From Hysterium pulicare CBS 123377 (taxonomy: Eukaryota > Ascomycota > Dothideomycetes > Hysteriales > Hysteriaceae), in the NCBI GenBank assembly GCA_000467715.1, contig AJFK01000496.1, positions 1 to 47,443 of the forward strand: a stretch of 47,443 bases of DNA. The letters are read 5' to 3'. Every line of letters begins with the position of its first letter. Within the stretch, counting starts at the first letter, position 1. The notes below the pieces were generated by a model. The model was not told the origin of the DNA, did no database searches, and worked only from the letters and a program-made list of their open reading frames with translations. Of the stretch, positions 42,188 through 47,443 are shown piece by piece. The position numbers and the translations under genes were made by a program.

Positions 42188-45049
42188 CTACCTCATCCCA
42201 AACCGTGAACCAATCGTACCAAATCTATCCGTCGGCTTGGAGGGACTCTGCGCAGCATATGTCGCTCCTTCCATAACCTTTTCAATCAAGATTGCACCCT
42301 TCATCCCATCTACCTTTCCGTACTTCCTGTTTCTCTGCGCTACATCGAAGAATTCGTCCGAGTTATCTGTCCCCATGAGTGCTACTGTTTGCACTAGCTC
42401 GTCCAAGTTCTCCTTCAAGATAGGGTTATTGAGGCTGTCGACGAACGACGAAAGGAAATCGGCGTCGGTAGAGAGCGTCCGGACAGCGGCGGGGGTGATG
42501 CGCTTAACGCTGTCATCGAGAGGGAGACTCTGTGAAGGGAATTAGTTGAATGCAATCGCTTGGCAGACTCGAACAGCTCCAAGGATGAAGTTCCCCAGGG
42601 TTTCAGTGACCAATAAGAAGTCGCCTAGGGGCTTAGTCATGTGGCAACGGCTCATTTTACAACTAAACCACTGTTGCTCTTGATTTGGGGGCTGAAACTC
42701 ACCAAAATCATAGTCGACGCGTGGCTAAGAGCGTCAAAATAAATGAATTCCTTGATTTCGGTGGGAAGACCAAGTAAGACGGAGTTCATGATATTCGAGA
42801 GATATCGCGTCAGTTCTTGCATGTAATTACTAGGTTCCCTACTCGGTTTTAAGGTCATCCTAAAGTAATATTAGCAACTGTAGTGCCCGGGGGAAAGATT
42901 GTGGATTTCATACCAGTCATATTCTGCGGTCTCAATCAAATCATCAATCTTGGAGTTGACCAGTTCGAAGATGCGATCCGACGCCGTCTTCTTGGCTGCC
43001 CGGAATTGCTCTGTCGCAACGAGGACTACAGGTCCCGTGGCGGAATTCGATGATCGCGCCTGGAACAGCAAGTCTTGCAGCTCCTGACAGGCCGTTTCGA
43101 AATGCTCCAGATTGGTCAAGATTTGAACAATCTGCCCAGGATATTGAGAGCTCAGGCGGTCGATCAAGGTTTGACAGACCTTTTCGCACAAGAGCTCATC
43201 GAGAGACTGCGACAAGAACATGATAAGTATGTGAGTTGTAGAGAAGAAGCACCTTTGCGGCTTACATTTTTGAGTGTTTCATCAATGACGGTGGAGCGGT
43301 GGAAGTAGTCGTCGGAGAAGAGGTATATTTGGTTGAGGAAGTTTCGGATGTCGATACAACATAGAGGGTACATCTGAGAGAATGGCAGAACACAAGGAAA
43401 TCTGATTCCATTTAGCGTGTATCATCTTGTGAACCGTTGAACATACGTGAGCTGCTCGCGATCTTTGTCTGGTGTATACCAGCTAACATTTACAACCTTG
43501 TCGTACTCGTCGAGGCTGTTGATAGGCATAGGCATATAGTCATCGGTGGTCACAATCTAGAATAAGTGAGCAAGGGTCTAGGGATCTTAAAGAGACACTT
43601 ACTTCAAGGAAATCTTCGCTAAACCGTCGTTTCAGAAGCTCGGAGTACTTCTCGAAGAGGGCCAGTATTAAACTATTCATTGCCGAAACCGAATAGCCCC
43701 ATTTCTAGTGATGTACTGTTAGCAAAATTGTATGAACCCAAGTGCATGTAATCTCACCTCCATGGTTAGATTGAAAAGAGCGATTCGGCCTTTGATGTTC
43801 AGTAGAAGCTCATCGTTCTCAACCGTATGCAGCGAGTTGGATATCAGAGAAATAGCACTTTGGCACATGGAATCCCATAACTCATCAACCTATGCAGATA
43901 TCAGTTTCGGAAATCATCCAACGACAAAAAGGCTCCCAAGACGCACATCTACCACAGCGCGAAAATTGTCCGTTTTCGCCAAGGTCGCCTTTTCTATGAT
44001 CGCAAAACCTGCAATACCCTCCAGCAGATCCCTCAGATCGCCACATTCTTCGTCTAGCAAGTTTAATGACGAGGGAAGGATCAATTCTTTCTGCCTCCTT
44101 CGAGTAGCTGCATATTCGGTCTTGAAGTACTCGCTTCGGCCTAGCGTCTCATGAATGTGCATGCATTCGAATAGTGGAAAGAAGTCCACCTGAATATTCG
44201 TCTCGTCGTTGTTCAAAATATCGAATTCATCAGTCTCATCAGCCACCAATTCCATCGGTGAGTTCAGCTTGAACTTAGCGAAACGCTCGTCGTCTTTTAT
44301 TCTTTCCTCATTCCTCGCTCGGCGCATATCCGTGTAATAGAAAGCGACCTCGCCTAGGTACTGAGAGAGTTCTCTGATACGGTAAAGCCAGGTGTTGAGA
44401 TCATTCATTACGGCATCTCCAATCAGTTTTTGAGTGGCGGGAACAGATTTCTCGATCATTTCGGCAATTTTGTATCGGCTGATTTCCCTTAAGTGGATAT
44501 TTTGCAACTCATCCAGAGCACGCAGAGCAGCATAATGGTTTTTCTTAGTAAGCAGCTCATGCACCTGGTTGGCGAGGCGAAGGACGTCCAGACATGCAGT
44601 CAGAGCTTCAGATGTCTCATCAATGCTCTGTCTCACACCGCGTGAATCAACCAAGGATTTCTTCTGATCTGCCAATTCCTCGATACTGGCTTGAATAGAC
44701 TGGTTCAGTTCGAGGATCTGGGTGGTCATCTCCACTGTTCCTTCCCGAACCCGCAAAAGTGAGTTTACGGAGCTCACGAACTCTTGATGGTTGGCGTTGC
44801 AGATCCGCTCAATTTCAGCTTCTCTTTCCGCAGAAAACTGATTAAGCGCTTGGATGAGTTGCCCGGCACGGTCGGAGTAGCGAACATCTTTCATAACAGG
44901 GACCAGTTGGTCAATATAATCCGAGTCTGAAGACGACTGTGATATCTAAATGAGATATAAGCAAATGCACGCGCTTAGTGTAAACAAGTTGACTTTACTT
45001 GTTTTATGGCGGTATAAAGGTCATCCCCTGGGTCGACAAAGGAAGGCAT
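42188..45049 (-). CDS. sec15: Exocyst complex subunit SEC15
   Basis: Sec15 links the Rab GTPase Sec4 on secretory vesicles to the exocyst at growth sites. Nine exons join in frame to 773 residues: 44999-45049, 43947-44945, 43758-43889, 43603-43704, 43447-43556, 43266-43401, 42914-43206, 42703-42859 and 42188-42529. The N-terminus is MPSFVDPGDDLYTAIKQ. A coiled-coil region follows with FSAEREAEIERICNANHQEF and KKNHYAALRALDELQNIHLR. Later family blocks are WDSMCQSAISLISNSLHTVE, FLNQIYLFSDDYF, LEHFETACQELQDLL, SNIMNSVLLGLPTEIKEFIY and QRNRKYGKVDGMKGAIL. The length equals the usual fungal Sec15. The short first exon is supported by phase and by its position next to the LYS9 promoter. No defect was seen. 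Confidence 0.96.
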
Positions 45050-45445
45050 GATGGATGGATTTCTGTGGGTACGGTATTATTTGTGGCATCAAATGGTTTG
45101 CAGAGATGGATGCTGTATTGGAGTTGCGTTGAGTGAATTTGAAGTTGTTGACAGATTGTGATGGGTGATAGGTATTAGCTTTTGTTGACGTCGAGGTTCC
45201 TCAAGTGTGAGACAATTCGGATAATCTCCGGTCGTTCCCCAAATCACGGACGCGCCAAAAGCTTGGCATTGCGATGACGGACCCCTGACGGTTGTGGAGG
45301 GGCGTCCAAGGCAGGTTTCAACCCCCACTACCAGAGCATCAGAAAAATTATATGAACAAGCCCCGGAGTCATTCATAGCGAACTCCACAAAACCTACCAC
45401 CAATCCTCTATCAACTATTTTTAGATTTGAACCAAGTTGCCCGTC
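45050..45445. promoter_or_regulatory. Shared divergent promoter of SEC15 and LYS9
   Basis: About 396 bp separate the two start codons. GAGTCA at 45366-45371 (TGACTC on the other strand) lies 75 bp before the LYS9 ATG and matches the core of Gcn4/CpcA sites. Lysine genes are known targets of general amino-acid control. Binding here is inferred from the motif only. Confidence 0.45.
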
Positions 45446-47126
45446 ATGGATTCAATGCTCAGTAAGTAAACAAGTCTCCCAATTAGGCTCAACTGACACC
45501 TCGAATACAGCTATTATTGGAAGTTCGAAGTAAGTGGCGATGCAATTGCATGCTTAACTTTGAGACGTCTAACGATGAGATAGATCAGTCCTCCTGCTCG
45601 GCGCAGGCTTCGTGTACGTCAATTGCCCCGTTAAAAATATGCGCCCTTATTAACACTTGCGAAGAACTCGGCCAACCGCAGAGATTTTAAGCAATGAAGG
45701 CATCTCCGTCACTGTTGGTATGTTGAGTCCATGGCATACAAAACTTCACGAAACTTACAAGCGCAATAGCCTGCAGGACATTGGAAAGCGCAAAGAAGTT
45801 GGCTGATGGCATCAAGAACGCCTCCGCCATCAGCGTAAGTGCAATGAAAGAAGGAAGGCTTGCAACAGACGTACTGACAGAGGTAGCTTGACGTAAACGA
45901 TGAGACAGAGTTGGATATACAGGTGGGAAAGGTCTCCGTAGTGATAAGCCTGATTCCATAGTATGTCCTGTCCAACTTCTCTTATGGGTCCTATCCTCTA
46001 ATTTGCAACTAGCACCCACCACGCCACAGTCATCAAGTCCGCGATCCGCCAAAAGAAGAATGTCGTCACAACTTCTTATGTCTCTCCTGCCATGATGGAA
46101 CTCGACAACGAAGCCAAAGAGGCTGGCATAACCGTCATGAACGAGATCGGTCTCGACCCCGGAATTGACCACCTTTCCGCCGTTCTTACAATCGACGAAG
46201 TGCACAAAGCTGGGGGAAGGATTCTATCATTCAAGTCATACTGCGGAGGCTTGCCCGCCCCGGAAAATTCCGACAACCCTCTCGGCTACAAATTCAGCTG
46301 GAGTTCAAGGGGTGTGTTATTGGCACTCAGGAACCCCGCAAAGTTCTACGAAGATGGTAAGGTCAAAGAAGTTTCAGGAACGGAACTCATGGGAACTGCG
46401 AAACCCTACTTCATCTACCCAGGTTACGCTTTTGTCGCTTATCCCAACCGCGACTCCACCGACTACCGCGCACGCTACAACATCCCCGAAGCAAACACCA
46501 TCGTCCGCGGCACACTCCGCTACCAAGGCTTCCCCGAATTCATCAAATGCCTCGTAGACATTGGATTCCTCAGCGAAGAGGAACAAGACTATCTCAAGCC
46601 GGGATCCAAACTCAGCTGGAAAGAAGCAACCTCGAAAGTCGTCAAAGCGACCTCCAGAGATGAAAGCGACATCATCTGGGCCATCAGCTCTCGCACCACA
46701 TTCAAAGACAACGACGAGAAAAACCGCATAATAGAGGGACTTCGCTGGATCGGTATGTTCGGCGATGAAGATATCATTCCCCGCGGTAACCCTCTCGATA
46801 CGCTCTGCGCTACTCTCGAGAAGAAGATGCAGTATGAGGAGGGTGAGCGTGACTTCGTTATGCTGCAGCACAAATTCGAGATTGAGAATAAGGATGGAAG
46901 TAAGAGCACGCGCACGTCTACGCTTGCTGAGTACGGTGATCCAAAGGGTTACTCGGCGATGGCTAAGTTGGTCGGCGTGCCGTGTGCGGTTGCGGTGTTG
47001 CAGGTACTTGATGGAACTATTTCGGAGAAGGGTATTTTGGCGCCTATGACGCCTGAGATATGTGAGCCATTGATGAAGACTCTTAGGGAGAAGTACGATA
47101 TCGACTTCAAGGAGAAGACGTTGTAA
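45446..47126 (+). CDS. lys9: Saccharopine reductase LYS9 (NADP+, L-glutamate-forming)
   Basis: The enzyme condenses alpha-aminoadipate semialdehyde with glutamate and reduces the product to saccharopine, the penultimate step of fungal lysine synthesis. Seven exons join in frame to 456 residues: 45446-45461, 45511-45529, 45584-45613, 45665-45717, 45770-45834, 45887-45960 and 46013-47126. The NADP-binding fold has VLLLGAGFVTRP at about 14-25, then VTVACRTLESAKKLA, VVISLIPYTHHATVIKSAIR, KKNVVTTSYVSPAM and NEIGLDPGIDHLSA. The catalytic half has SYCGGLPAPENSDNPLGYKF and ends GILAPMTPEICEPL. All family blocks are present and the length is close to yeast Lys9 (446). The first exons are very short (16, 19 and 30 nt). 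The start is fixed by in-phase splicing into the GAGFV motif. Confidence 0.97.
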
Positions 47127-47443
47127 GTTCAGGAGGGAGGGCACCGATGAAAGCGATATGAAGGTTTAACACATGTTCCTCAAAATGAAATGATGGATAG
47201 ACAAAACCAGCTTCTTTACCAGATACATATATACCTTGCTCCTAGGAGCGGTTTAGCTTAAAAGCATCTATCAGATTTAGTTCGTGACTTCCATCCATCA
47301 TTAGCCTAACTATACCATGCCTCAGCTTATCTAACCAACTACATGAGTATATTCAGGTGCCCGTATGCATACAAATTGAGCGAAAGTGTCATCATTCCAC
47401 CCTTTCCATACGCCATCAATCCAACCCCGGCGCCCGCGCCCGC
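47127..47443. other. 3' region after LYS9
   Basis: Nothing was seen beyond AT-rich 3' UTR sequence. The window ends in a GC-rich CGCCCGCGCCCGC stretch that may begin the next gene. Confidence 0.5.

Noticed and set aside
42060-42545. 161-codon plus-strand frame
   Set aside because: Antisense shadow of the last SEC15 exon.
46374-47144. 256-codon minus-strand frame
   Set aside because: Antisense shadow of the long LYS9 exon.

Overview
The window looks like nuclear DNA of a filamentous ascomycete (Pezizomycotina). Genes are split by short introns, mostly 45-95 nt, with GTAAGT-like donors, CTAAC/CTGAC branch sites and YAG acceptors. The families present are fungal: a WOPR regulator, a NACHT/NB-ARC-TPR STAND protein, the alpha-aminoadipate lysine enzyme Lys9, a Mei2-type RNA-binding protein and RNase MRP subunit Rmp1. 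The species cannot be fixed from the sequence alone.

Layout. 1-175 is the tail of a plus-strand gene. About 6.9 kb with no convincing gene follows, then a WOPR regulator of the Wor1/Ryp1/Sge1 type (7090-8670, +). RAI1 (decapping nuclease, eight exons, 9294-10911, -) converges on it and is divergent from a small unknown gene (11329-11839, +). A short two-exon gene of unknown function is at 12195-12579 (-). 12.6-19.9 kb is gene-poor and unusual. It holds two arrays of diverged repeats with a unit of about 250 bp (14.56-15.5 kb and 15.99-16.93 kb), many splice-site-like motifs on the minus strand, and a possible small multi-exon gene (17707-18236, -). A 113-residue orphan ORF lies at 19914-20255 (+). 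A Mei2-like gene with a TATA promoter and six exons spans 22673-25126 (+). 25.1-31.0 kb is again gene-poor with plus-strand splice-like motifs.

The right part is gene-dense: RMP1 (31016-31624, +), a KANL3/TEX30-type alpha/beta hydrolase (31924-32832, -), a large NLR-like protein with an N-terminal hydrolase-like domain, NB-ARC and TPRs (33226-37325, -), a divergent two-pass membrane protein (37586-38563, +), a Cys-rich/Ser-rich single-pass membrane protein (39082-39967, +), exocyst subunit SEC15 (42188-45049, -) and, sharing its promoter, saccharopine reductase LYS9 (45446-47126, +).

The genes do not form one pathway. RAI1 and RMP1 are RNA-processing housekeeping genes, SEC15 is secretion and LYS9 is lysine synthesis. 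The WOPR and Mei2 genes are developmental regulators, and the NLR belongs to self/non-self recognition. The most unusual items are the two repeat arrays, the long empty region upstream of the WOPR gene, and the NLR gene, which needs a GC-AG intron and has Cys in the nucleophile position of its hydrolase-like domain. Splice models were worked out by eye; all exon phases quoted were checked by hand to join in frame.
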